A stretch of 12,193 bases of DNA from NCBI GenBank assembly GCA_003445095.1, contig DLVS01000573.1:1-12193 (forward strand), written 5' to 3'. The position numbers and the translations under genes were made by a program. Within the stretch, counting starts at the first letter, position 1. Every line of letters starts with the position of its first letter. This stretch comes from Verrucomicrobiales bacterium (GTDB lineage Bacteria; Verrucomicrobiota; Verrucomicrobiia; Limisphaerales; UBA9464). This document shows positions 1 through 6,346 of the stretch, piece after piece. The notes under the pieces were generated by a model, which saw nothing but the letters and a program-made list of their open reading frames with translations, ran no database searches and was not told where the DNA came from.

Positions 1-1224
1 GCTGGCAAGATGGTCGCCATCCTTACTCGTATCTTCGGTCTCGAGCACCTGAGTTTAGCGGAAGACGTCGTGCAGGACACGCTGGCGCGGGCACTGCAGA
101 CATGGCCGTTTCACGGTATTCCCGAGAATCCGTCCGCTTGGATCATGAGAGCGGCCCGCAACCGGGCGCTCGACGTGGTCCGCCGCGACCAGAATTTTCG
201 CCAGAAGGAAGCCGAGATCATCCGCGTCCTCGACCGTCCGTCAGCCGGGCTCGCTGTCGCCGACGTTGAACCTGAGCTGACGGACGACTGCCTGCGCCTG
301 ATGTTTGTTTGCTGTCATCCCCAAATCCCTACGGACGCACAGGCCGCGCTCGCCTTAAAGACTCTGTGCGGCTTCAGCGTCACCGAAATCAGTCGCGCGT
401 TTCTCACCTCTGAGGCCGCGATCGCCAAACGCCTCGCCCGCGCGAAGCAAAACATCCGCGAGGCCCACATCCGCTTCGAAATTCCGGAAGGTAAGGAGCT
501 CGGCAACCGCCTCGACGGCGTACTTCAGACTCTCTACCTCCTCTTCAATGAAGGTTACAAAGCCTCCAGTGGAGACCGTCTCGTTCGAGAAGAGGTTTGT
601 CTCGAATCGATTCGCCTCACCACCCTCTTGGCCGAACATCCGGCCGGCAACCAACCCAAGACCCACGCGCTTCTCGCGCTCATGTTGTTAAATGCCGCGC
701 GATTCCCGGCCCGAGTGGACGACGAAGGCAATCTGCTCCGACTGAAGGAGCAGGATCGCGCCCGTTGGGACTTATCTCTCATTGCCCGCGGGATGTTTCA
801 CTTCGCCCGTTCGGCCACCGGGACTCACGCCTCCGCCTACCACCTCCAAGCCGGCATCGCCGCGTGTCATTGTACCGCGCCAACCTACGATCGTACCGAC
901 TGGCGTCGCATTCTCGGTCTCTATGACCAATTGCTGGAGTTCGATGATTCGCCCGTCATTGCGTTGAATCGGGCGATCGTCGTCGCTCACGTAGCCGGAC
1001 CTCGCGCCGGACTCGAAGCCGTCGCCAGCATTCCGCGCCGCGACAAACTCGACAGCTACTATCTTCTTTACGCGACGCTCGGTGAGCTCGAGTTTCAGCG
1101 TAGAGATTTTCCCACCGCCGCCGGTTGGTTCCGTCGGGCCATTGAGCTAGCCAATCTCAAGTCCGAGCAGTTGTTCCTGAACCGCCGTTACGAGGAATGC
1201 GCCGCCAGTCGGCCGGCCAGTTAG
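1..1224 (+). CDS. ECF sigma factor, ECF42/DUF6596 type (5' end missing)
   Basis: RNA polymerase sigma factor of the extracytoplasmic-function class with a long C-terminal extension; it directs RNA polymerase to alternative promoters. The frame is open to the left edge and codons before the first ATG (position 10) still fit the family (AGKMVAILTRIFGL), so the true start lies outside the window. Visible parts: region 2 with AEDVVQDTLARAL and a following NPSAWIMRAARNRALDVVRR stretch; region 4 HTH around residues 115-155 (TLCGFSVTEISRAF, then AIAKRLARAK); then the family hallmark DGVLQTLYLLFNEGY and a helical, TPR-like C-terminal domain (about residues 165-400) with ALNRAIVVAHV near its end. In known ECF42 systems a DGPF/YCII-domain protein is usually encoded beside the sigma factor; none is seen downstream, so it would have to be upstream. 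It converges on fabD with a 13-bp gap. The family call is firm; target genes are unknown. Confidence 0.93.
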   Translation, partial: AGKMVAILTRIFGLEHLSLAEDVVQDTLARALQTWPFHGIPENPSAWIMRAARNRALDVVRRDQNFRQKEAEIIRVLDRPSAGLAVADVEPELTDDCLRLMFVCCHPQIPTDAQAALALKTLCGFSVTEISRAFLTSEAAIAKRLARAKQNIREAHIRFEIPEGKELGNRLDGVLQTLYLLFNEGYKASSGDRLVREEVCLESIRLTTLLAEHPAGNQPKTHALLALMLLNAARFPARVDDEGNLLRLKEQDRARWDLSLIARGMFHFARSATGTHASAYHLQAGIAACHCTAPTYDRTDWRRILGLYDQLLEFDDSPVIALNRAIVVAHVAGPRAGLEAVASIPRRDKLDSYYLLYATLGELEFQRRDFPTAAGWFRRAIELANLKSEQLFLNRRYEECAASRPAS

Positions 1225-1237
1225 AGCCGCCAGGGTC

Positions 1238-2173
1238 TCACTTCGTTGGTCTTGCAAGCGCGGCGACGGTCGTTTCGAGACTTGCCGCGTCCCCGATATT
1301 CATCATCTGGACAGCCGAATCGATGCGTTTCATGAACCCAGATAAGGCAGTTCCGGGACCGAGTTCGATGAAGCGAGTCACGCCCTGGGCTAGCAAATGT
1401 CGAATGGAATCTTCCCAGCGGACGGGTTGAGTCACTTGGTCCACCAGGCGAGCCGAAATCTCGGTCGGTGCGCCGTGCGGCTTTCCCGTCACGTTCGAAA
1501 TCACGGGCACGTTCGGCGGCGAAAGTGTGATTTTGGCGAGTTCTGAAGCGAGCCGGGGCTGAGCACTTTGCATGAGTGGCGAGTGATAAGCACCCGCCAC
1601 CGACAAAGCGATGGCCTTTTTGGCGCCTTTGGCTTTGGCCGCCGCGATCGCCCCTGGCAGGCGATCGCGTTCCCCCGAAATCACAATTTGTCCCGGACAA
1701 TTCAAGTTGGCCAAGGTCACTCCGGTGGCCTCGCAGACTTCGCGAGTCGGCGTCTCGGCGAGGCCAATGATCGCCGCCATTCCGCCTTGAGTTGCTTCGC
1801 AGGCTTCATGCATGAAACGCCCACGCGCACGGACGACTCGCAATCCATCCTCGAAGCTTAGGGCGCCGGCCGCGGCGAGCGCTGTGAATTCTCCCAGGGA
1901 AAGACCCGCGGTGGCGTCGAAGACTAGTCCTGGGATGCGCTCCTGAAGTAAGGCCAACGCGATCCAACTCACCAAGTAAATGGCTGGCTGCGCATTCTCG
2001 GTTCGAGTTAGGTCGGCTTCGGGCCCCTCGAAAGCGATTTGAGTCAGATTGTATCCCAGAAGCTCGTCAGCCTGCTGGAACAAGAGCTTCGCGGTAGGAA
2101 ACCCTGCCTCCAGATCGCGACCCATGCCGACGTATTGGGCACCCTGACCGGCAAACAACAACGCAGTTTTCAT
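1238..2173 (-). CDS. fabD: Malonyl-CoA:ACP transacylase FabD
   Basis: Cytosolic enzyme that moves malonyl from CoA to acyl carrier protein, supplying the extender for type II fatty acid synthesis. The 311-residue length is normal for FabD. Visible motifs: N-terminal LLFAGQGAQYVGMG; nucleophile elbow GLSLGE with Ser92; Arg117 in VRARGRF; GQIVISG (161-167); active-site His197 in AGAYHSPLM; Gln246 in DQVTQPVRW; and FIELGPG (269-275). Ser92 and Arg117 fall at the same numbers as in E. coli FabD. The residue before the nucleophile is Leu rather than the usual His (GHSLGE). The ATG start gives a complete N terminus; no strong Shine-Dalgarno sequence is seen, as for most genes here. It stands alone rather than in a fab cluster, divergent from the DUF1080 gene and convergent with the sigma factor gene. 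Confidence 0.96.
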   Translation of the reverse strand: MKTALLFAGQGAQYVGMGRDLEAGFPTAKLLFQQADELLGYNLTQIAFEGPEADLTRTENAQPAIYLVSWIALALLQERIPGLVFDATAGLSLGEFTALAAAGALSFEDGLRVVRARGRFMHEACEATQGGMAAIIGLAETPTREVCEATGVTLANLNCPGQIVISGERDRLPGAIAAAKAKGAKKAIALSVAGAYHSPLMQSAQPRLASELAKITLSPPNVPVISNVTGKPHGAPTEISARLVDQVTQPVRWEDSIRHLLAQGVTRFIELGPGTALSGFMKRIDSAVQMMNIGDAASLETTVAALARPTK

Positions 2174-2291
2174 GAAGCCGGGGCAGGGTAGCTAACCAGT
2201 TGCCGGCGGGAAGGACCAAGCGGTTCTTCAGAATGACAGACGCCAACTTTTCCTTGAGGGCGTCACACGTCCCAAGCGACCGTCCGACCTC

Positions 2292-3602
2292 ATGTACTGC
2301 CCCCGATTGAACCTGTTTTGTTTGGCCGTCGTCGCTTTGCTGCTCCGCACCTCTGCTGCGCCTGCGCCCATCGAACCGGGTTTTGTTTCTTTGTTCGACG
2401 GCCAATCCCTCAAAGGTTGGACTTTCGTGGGCAAGTCTGGCGGTGGTTATCGTGCCCGCGACGGGGTGTTGGTCTGCGAACCAGGCACTGAAGGAAATCT
2501 CTTCACTGAAAAACAGTACTCCGACTTCGTTCTCCGGTTCGAATTTATGCTGCCCACGCCGGGCGCCAACAACGGCATCGCGATCCGTTCTCCCCTCAAT
2601 GAGCGGGCGTCGTCGGAGGGGATGGAGATTCAGGTGTTGGAGGAATCCGGCGCGGAAAAGAAATATGGACCGCTGCAACCGGAACAATTTCACGGCTCGG
2701 TGTACGACTGCATCGCGGCCAAGCGCGGCGCATTGAAGCCGCCCGGTGAATGGAACACCGAGGAAATCATGGCCCAGGGCCGCCAGATCAAAGTCACGGT
2801 GAACGGTCAGGTCATTCTGGATGCCGACCTGAATTCGGTGACGAATCTGGAGAAGATCGCCAAACATCCGGGCCTATTTCGTCCGAGCGGTCACATCGGA
2901 TTTCTCGGGCATCAAGATCAAGTCGAGTTTCGCCGGATTCGAATCTGGGAGTCCGCGGCCGTGGCGAAGCCGGCTGAGGTGCCCGCGGGTTTTGTGACGC
3001 TCTTTAACGGGCGCGACTTGACCGGCTGGCAAGGGACATTGCTCGATCCGAACAACAACCCGTACAAGCGCGCGGCCCTGACCGCCGACCAGCGGGCGGC
3101 CGCGCAGGCCAAGGCGGATGAACAAGCGAAGCGCGACTGGAAAGTCGAAGGAGGAGAGTTGGTGTATCGTGGGCAGGGATACGACAATTTGGGGACCGCT
3201 CGGGATTACAAGAATTTTGAAATGGTGTGCGAATGGAAGATCGAGCCCAAGGGTGATTCGGGCATTTATCTCCGGGGCACGCCCCAAGTGCAGATTTGGG
3301 AACCCCAGACGGACGGCAATCCGAAACACGAAGGTTCGGGCGGCTTGTACAACAACCAGAAGAGTGCGACCGGACCCTTGAAGCTAGCGGATCGTCCGAT
3401 CGGGGAATGGAATCAGTTTCGGATTATTTTGGCGGGCGACAAAGTCCATGTGTTCCTCAACGGAGAACTGGTCGTCAATGGCTTGGCGTTGGAGAATTAC
3501 TGGGATCGTGCCCAACCGTTGCTCCCGCTTGGGCCGGTGGAATTGCAGGCACACAAGAACCCGGTGCGATTTCGGAACCTGGCGATTCGAGAGATTCCTT
3601 AG
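2292..3602 (+). CDS. Secreted protein with two DUF1080 (3-keto-disaccharide hydrolase-type) domains
   Basis: A 436-residue exported protein with a tandem pair of concanavalin/LamG-like DUF1080 domains. Residues 1-23 form a signal peptide (short basic start, hydrophobic core FCLAVVALLL, cleavage near TSAAPA). Domain 1 (about 28-215) begins FVSLFDGQSLKGW and carries NNGIAIRSP, GMEIQVLEE, GEWN and a final GHIGFLGHQDQVEFRRIRI. Domain 2 (about 232-435) begins FVTLFNGRDLTGW and carries DSGIYLRG, QVQIWEP, GGLYNN, GEWNQFRI and HVFLNGELVVNG, closing with VELQAHKNPVRFRNLAIREI. Some family members act on 3-keto-glycosides, and such proteins are abundant in Verrucomicrobiota and Planctomycetes that degrade complex sugars; substrate and activity cannot be read from this sequence. 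It is divergent from fabD with 118 bp between starts. The ATG chosen is the only one that preserves the signal peptide. Confidence 0.93.
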   Translation: MYCPRLNLFCLAVVALLLRTSAAPAPIEPGFVSLFDGQSLKGWTFVGKSGGGYRARDGVLVCEPGTEGNLFTEKQYSDFVLRFEFMLPTPGANNGIAIRSPLNERASSEGMEIQVLEESGAEKKYGPLQPEQFHGSVYDCIAAKRGALKPPGEWNTEEIMAQGRQIKVTVNGQVILDADLNSVTNLEKIAKHPGLFRPSGHIGFLGHQDQVEFRRIRIWESAAVAKPAEVPAGFVTLFNGRDLTGWQGTLLDPNNNPYKRAALTADQRAAAQAKADEQAKRDWKVEGGELVYRGQGYDNLGTARDYKNFEMVCEWKIEPKGDSGIYLRGTPQVQIWEPQTDGNPKHEGSGGLYNNQKSATGPLKLADRPIGEWNQFRIILAGDKVHVFLNGELVVNGLALENYWDRAQPLLPLGPVELQAHKNPVRFRNLAIREIP

Positions 3603-3618
3603 TCGTAGCGAGGCAGTT

Positions 3619-3775
3619 CAACCACGAATCGGCACGAATGAACACCAATAGGCGGAGGTCAAAATACGAGTATTGAAAGATCGGATTCGGGTCACCAAAA
3701 GACTTGTCCAGGCCGTCGGGCTCATCGCCGGAAATAATTGATCTTGTTCGTGTGAATTGGTGTCCATTCGTGGTT
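3619..3775. repeat. Inverted pair of short tandem CAC[G/C]AAT arrays
   Basis: The left arm (3619-3649) holds three 10-bp units, cacgaatcgg, cacgaatgaa and caccaatagg. The right arm (3746-3775) read on the minus strand gives units cacgaatgga, caccaattca and cacgaac. Aligned over 30 nt, starting aaccacgaat in both, the arms match at 23 positions, and they are separated by about 96 bp without an ORF. The pair fills most of the 285-bp gap between the DUF1080 gene and tRNA-Lys. I recall ACCACGAATnnACACnAAT-type arrays as dispersed intergenic repeats in several bacterial groups, but cannot verify copy number here. Function unknown; a folded REP/MITE-like element is possible. Confidence 0.6.
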
Positions 3776-3836
3776 CTCCCCGTTTTTCTACTGCTTCAAT
3801 GCGGCTTTAGTGGTCGGAAACGTCGGCAAACAACGC

Positions 3837-3864
3837 TTGCACCTGAGGGGGCGGCCGGTATTTT
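3837..3864 (+). promoter_or_regulatory. Weak candidate promoter for the tRNA pair
   Basis: A TTGCAC box (3837-3842) is followed after 16 bp by TATTTT (3859-3864), placing a start roughly 15 bases before tRNA-Lys. Matches to the sigma-70 consensus are only 3/6 and 4/6, so this is a suggestion based mainly on position. Confidence 0.25.
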
Positions 3865-3887
3865 GCCGCGCGCTTTTGGGTGCAAGG

Positions 3888-3962
3888 GGGTTGGTAGCTC
3901 AGCGGTAGAGCAGCGGCCTTTTAAGCCGTTGGTCCAGGGTTCAAATCCCTGCCAACCCACCA
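3888..3962 (+). tRNA. tRNA-Lys (anticodon TTT)
   Basis: Full cloverleaf. Acceptor GGGTTGG (3888-3894) pairs with CCAACCC (3952-3958). D stem GCTC/GAGC. Anticodon stem GCGGC (3913-3917) pairs with GCCGT (3925-3929), including one G-U pair. Loop CTTTTAA carries anticodon TTT at 3920-3922. T arm CAGGG-TTCAAAT-CCCTG. Discriminator A at 3959 and CCA encoded at 3960-3962. It decodes AAA/AAG lysine codons. A second tRNA begins 23 bp later, so the two are probably one transcript. Confidence 0.97.
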
Positions 3963-3985
3963 GCGCTCAGTGTACAATTTATGAC

Positions 3986-4061
3986 GACCCCATCGTCTAG
4001 AGGCCTAGGACACCGCCCTTTCACGGCAGTAACCGGGGTTCGAATCCCCGTGGGGTCGCCA
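3986..4061 (+). tRNA. tRNA-Glu (anticodon TTC)
   Basis: Acceptor GACCCCA (3986-3992) pairs fully with TGGGGTC (4051-4057). D arm TCGTCTAGAGGCCTAGGAC is typical of tRNA-Glu. Anticodon loop CTTTCAC carries TTC at 4020-4022. T arm CGGGG-TTCGAAT-CCCCG. Discriminator G at 4058 and CCA encoded at 4059-4061. The anticodon stem is CCGCC/GGCAG, with one C-A mismatch at the second pair (28-42). Phage-like genes start downstream of its 3' end, making this gene the probable integration target. Confidence 0.96.
4038..4061 (+). other. Putative attachment site (left end of mobile element) in the tRNA-Glu 3' end
   Basis: Integrating phages and islands commonly use the T arm and 3' end of a tRNA gene as att core and leave the tRNA intact, with their DNA starting right after CCA. 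That layout is seen here: host genes to the left, phage-like genes to the right. The exact core cannot be fixed, because no second copy of the tRNA-Glu 3' end is visible inside the window; it would lie beyond the right edge. Inference from position only. Confidence 0.35.
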
Positions 4062-4436
4062 AAGCGGCAAGTAGCGTGACAACAACGAGTTGCGAGGTTG
4101 GCGAGGCAGTAGAGTGTGCGCAGACTATGATCAAAATGGTCTGCGTTCATTGCGGTTCAGGATGGTTCAGAAAGTGAGGAGCCACGTTTTGCCCCGCCAC
4201 CCGGCGGGCAACAGTCGGTCCCGTGGCGAAAAACCGGCACCCCTTGCGAGATGCCGGCTGCCTTACTACCCAAACAATCAGACCAAGCACCGCCCACCCA
4301 GGCGGCACTGAAACAGAGCGACGGCGCGGCGACGGGTCAACGGGATGCATCGCGAGATTTTGGGAGGCGATTTCCCCTCGACAAACGCGGCGAGGCAAGA
4401 TCTCAATTCTTATCCTCCAGGAACCCAAGAAACCCA
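4062..4436 (+). other. Gene-poor, structured stretch after tRNA-Glu
   Basis: I see no convincing coding region in these 375 bp. It contains clustered inverted repeats: outer gccacg (4181-4186) with cgtggc (4222-4227); inside it tgccccgcc (4190-4198) with ggcgggca (4203-4210), one bulged C; then ccggca (4234-4239) with tgccgg (4252-4257). No U-tract follows, so a simple tRNA terminator is not obvious. This position suits the att-flanking or regulatory end of an integrated element. Confidence 0.45.
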
Positions 4437-4613
4437 ATGAGAACAATGTCTGCCAAAACCGCCTGTGAGCGGACCGGGCTCAGCCGAAGGCAACTGCTCG
4501 GGCTGGTCAAGGCGAACGTCATTACCGCCCGTTGGGTCAATGCACGCGTGTTCCTGCCTCACGAGCCGAGCGTCGAGAAGTTCTGCCGAGTCGGATCGGG
4601 GGTGGCATCATGA
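4437..4613 (+). CDS. Small HTH protein, excisionase/MerR-type
   Basis: A 58-residue protein whose N-terminal half reads as a MerR/excisionase-type winged HTH: ACERTGLSRRQLLGLVKANV is the helix-turn-helix, followed by a short strand ARVFLPHEPSVEKFC where such proteins carry the wing and last helix. Likely role: DNA binding as an excisionase (recombination directionality factor) or small repressor; the position just inside the putative attachment site fits an excisionase, but no integrase is visible. An in-frame ATG at 4446 would give a 55-residue form; 4437 has a purine run AAGAAA just upstream. The stop overlaps the next start as ATGA (4610-4613), so the two are translationally coupled. Confidence 0.65.
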   Translation: MRTMSAKTACERTGLSRRQLLGLVKANVITARWVNARVFLPHEPSVEKFCRVGSGVAS

Positions 4614-4954
4614 ACCTCGCGACCGCCACAATGCTGACCGTCGAGGAGGCGATGGAAATCCTTCGGTTCACTCGGCGCCAGCTTCAATACCAGGTGGACC
4701 TTGGGGAAATCCGTCAGAAGAAATGCACCCGACGGACGATCCTGATTTACGCCGACAGCGTCCGAAAGTTCCTCGGGATCGAAACACCCAAGCCAGTTGT
4801 TTCCGATTGGGCCAAGCCGGTCCGATCCGACTGGGACGCGCCAGTTAAGTCGGGCAAGGGAAAGAGGGTAGGCCCAATCGTTAACGCCGCTTCCGGCGGC
4901 GAAGTTTCCGTTGCGGCCGTCGGCGTAGCAGATACTCAACGAACAGCAATTTAA
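4610..4954 (+). CDS. HTH DNA-binding protein with Ser-Asp-Trp repeat linker
   Basis: A 114-residue protein, ATGA-coupled to the preceding HTH gene, which fixes the start. Residues 9-56 form a helix-turn-helix of the HTH_17/excisionase type: MLTVEEAMEILRFTRRQLQY, then VDLGEIRQKK as the wing turn and a final helix ending in VRKFLGIE. Residues 61-80 are a tandem 8-residue repeat, KPVVSDWA then KPVRSDWD, followed by a degenerate APVKSGKG. The C-terminal 30 residues are small and uncharged, without a recognised fold. Probably a second element-encoded regulator or excision factor. Two HTH genes in tandem could form a hetero-partner pair, but this is a guess. Confidence 0.7.
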   Translation: MNLATATMLTVEEAMEILRFTRRQLQYQVDLGEIRQKKCTRRTILIYADSVRKFLGIETPKPVVSDWAKPVRSDWDAPVKSGKGKRVGPIVNAASGGEVSVAAVGVADTQRTAI

Positions 4955-5156
4955 TGAGAAAGGCCGCCGCGAGTTCAAAGAGAGGCTGGAAATCGAGTTC
5001 CATACCCATTGCCGCAGGGTGCTACATTGCGTCAACCCGGGCCTGGCCAGGTTGGTTTCACCCCCGAATGATCCGGCGGAGAGTGGTTCGGGATGGCGCT
5101 TTCCTCTGGACAATTGCGGAGCCCGTTGCCTGACTCCTTACAGACTCAGACCATGA
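4929..5156 (+). CDS. Uncertain small coupled gene without a normal start codon
   Basis: This frame is open from just after a TAG at 4926 to a TGA at 5154-5156. That TGA overlaps the next ATG as ATGA, the junction used by nearly every gene pair in this element. The product would contain NEKGRREFKERLEIEF followed by a Cys/His-containing stretch (HTHC, then LHC, later a CxxxC near the end). GC at third positions is slightly higher than in the competing frame. No ATG, GTG or TTG precedes the conserved-looking start; ATA at 4932 is the nearest start-like codon. Alternatives are a +1 shift at the end of the preceding HTH gene (ATT TAA T, near 4949-4955), or translation of the other frame from the TAATG at 4952-4956, giving 59 residues to 5133. 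No function assigned. Confidence 0.4.
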   Translation, partial: QILNEQQFNEKGRREFKERLEIEFHTHCRRVLHCVNPGLARLVSPPNDPAESGSGWRFPLDNCGARCLTPYRLRP

Positions 5157-5485
5157 TCCTCGCGCAAGGCCAAATCTTCCTAACTCAGAGCGCAAGCCAG
5201 CCCCCTAGCCGCATCGACAGGGAGCCAAGCATCAGTGAACCTACCGCCCTTCTTGTAGTGATGCTCGCGGCCGTCTTCATCGTCGGCGGCTTTGGCAAGT
5301 TGCTGGCGGGGCGTGTGGAGGGCATGGAACTTCCACCTACCGGATCGCCAAAGCCCACTGAGCGACCCGAGGGTGAGGCCCTCCCGCGCCGAGATGATCC
5401 GCAGGAACCTGGATCGACGCGAATCAGGGTGGTGAGATTTTCCACATCAAGTAGGCATCACGCCACACCACAGGAGCACACATGA
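5153..5485 (+). CDS. Small single-pass membrane protein
   Basis: A 110-residue protein with one clear transmembrane helix at about residues 29-52 (PTALLVVMLAAVFIVGGFGK) flanked by a polar N terminus and a Pro/Glu/Arg-rich C-terminal tail of about 58 residues. The start at 5153 is chosen because it overlaps the TGA of the preceding frame (ATGA); an in-frame ATG at 5093 would only add non-homogeneous sequence across that frame. The stop overlaps the start of the next gene (ATGA, 5482-5485). Its size would allow a holin, spanin-like or membrane-anchor role, but only one helix is present and no lysozyme is seen, so no function is assigned. Confidence 0.55.
   Translation: MILAQGQIFLTQSASQPPSRIDREPSISEPTALLVVMLAAVFIVGGFGKLLAGRVEGMELPPTGSPKPTERPEGEALPRRDDPQEPGSTRIRVVRFSTSSRHHATPQEHT
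5472..5476 (+). promoter_or_regulatory. Shine-Dalgarno site fixing the 5482 start
   Basis: AGGAG lies five bases before the ATG at 5482. It is one of only two strong ribosome binding sites I see in the element, and it lies inside the upstream coding sequence, as expected for a coupled pair. Confidence 0.7.
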
Positions 5486-5796
5486 GCAGCGGAAAGAACG
5501 AAGGCAAATACAAGAAGTTCGACATCCAGTTATCTGAAGGCCCCCTGACCCTCTATGCTAGTCCGTCAGTCCTGAGTGCACTCGAAGAGGTGACTACGGA
5601 GATGACTATCTATAAGGGCGTTCGGCTTGGCCAAGTACTGAAGGCCGCATACAATCAGGGACGCAAAGACGGCAGACGGGAGATCATTGAGCGGTTCGAA
5701 GCGATCAAGAAGGAAACCACCTACCTGCCACCAGGGAGGCCACGAAAAAAGACGGCCAACATCACCCCAACCACTCCGGCAACGACCGGTCCTTGA
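5482..5796 (+). CDS. Small basic protein with AT-hook-like tail, unknown function
   Basis: A 104-residue protein I do not recognise as a named family. Residues 10-30 look like beta strands (YKKFDIQLSEGPLTLYAS), residues 28-75 are helical and end in a strongly basic stretch (NQGRKDGRREIIERFEAIKK), and the tail holds PPGRPRKK at about 83-90, which resembles the GRP core of an AT-hook. The last residues are Thr/Pro-rich. Nucleic-acid binding is a reasonable inference from the charge pattern, nothing more. The start is supported by a strong AGGAG site and by the ATGA overlap with the membrane-protein gene upstream. The next gene follows after 57 bp. Confidence 0.6.
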   Translation: MSSGKNEGKYKKFDIQLSEGPLTLYASPSVLSALEEVTTEMTIYKGVRLGQVLKAAYNQGRKDGRREIIERFEAIKKETTYLPPGRPRKKTANITPTTPATTGP

Positions 5797-5853
5797 ACTT
5801 CAGCAGGGCGGCGACAAGACGAAACCGGCACCACCTTTCGGCGCTACACCTTT

Positions 5854-6219
5854 ATGGAACTCCAAACTTTTATTGAGGAGTCACTGAAACAGATCGTGGC
5901 TGCGGTCGCAAACGCGGCCAGAGCCACCCAGGAACACGGCGCGAGAATGAATCCAGCGCAGCCTCAGTGGCAGTATGGGCATGGTCTGTATTTTGATAAG
6001 ACGACTGGAGCGGTTTTGAGCAATGTCGAGTTTGACGTAGCAGTGACGGCCACTGATGGCACGAAGACCAAAGGCGGAATCGGAGTAGCGCTTGCGAGTG
6101 TAGTTCTTGGATCGCAGGGCGAGTCAGCGAAGTCGAACCAGCAGGTTAGTCGAATCAAGTTCAACGTTCCTATTGTATTGCCTTCCTCGCTGACGGAAGA
6201 AGAAGCCAAATCAAAATGA
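5854..6219 (+). CDS. Trypco2-like domain protein
   Basis: A 121-residue protein with a predicted N-terminal helix (residues 2-28, LQTFIEESLKQIVAAVANAA) and a C-terminal beta-rich half: VEFDVAVTATDGTKTKGGIG, VVLGSQGES, then SRIKFNVPIVLP. This order (helix, then VEF/L-type strand, Gly-rich turn, final R-k-x-x-V-P-x-x-L strand) resembles the Trypco2 (trypsin-co-occurring) domain, which the literature links to NTP/effector modules in biological conflict systems. Stand-alone versions occur in phage-like and accessory regions. No partner effector such as a trypsin-like protease is encoded next to it here. The assignment is by eye. It ends the plus-strand cassette and converges on the RHS-motif gene. 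The frame continues open for 26 codons after its TGA. Confidence 0.5.
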   Translation: MELQTFIEESLKQIVAAVANAARATQEHGARMNPAQPQWQYGHGLYFDKTTGAVLSNVEFDVAVTATDGTKTKGGIGVALASVVLGSQGESAKSNQQVSRIKFNVPIVLPSSLTEEEAKSK

Positions 6220-6346
6220 CGCCGCCTCACAATTAGCTTCATCGGCCCAATTCCACCCGAGGAACGCCGGATGTTCTGGTACGTCCAACCGGAAGCATGA
6301 TTGGGATGGGTTGAATGCTCATGTGTTCAGCCCCAAACTGGCAAAT

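Noticed and set aside
2067..2867. Minus-strand ORF of 266 residues over the fabD/DUF1080 divergence
   Set aside because: Crosses two well-supported genes in antisense or wrong frame and has a composition typical of shadows.
3597..3890. Additional gene between the DUF1080 gene and tRNA-Lys (frames 3296-3676 and 3704-4000)
   Set aside because: These frames run across repeat arrays and into tRNA-Lys and show no family motif.
4134..4175. Mini-ORF with a CxxCG start (MVCVHCGSGWFRK), suggestive of a tiny zinc protein like phage Com
   Set aside because: Only 13 residues with a single CxxC pair and no ribosome binding site; chance is the simpler explanation.
4231..5832. Shared 11-mer aaaccggcacc at 4231 and 5822
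   Set aside because: Several 11-base matches are expected by chance in 12 kb, and similarity fades immediately outside it.
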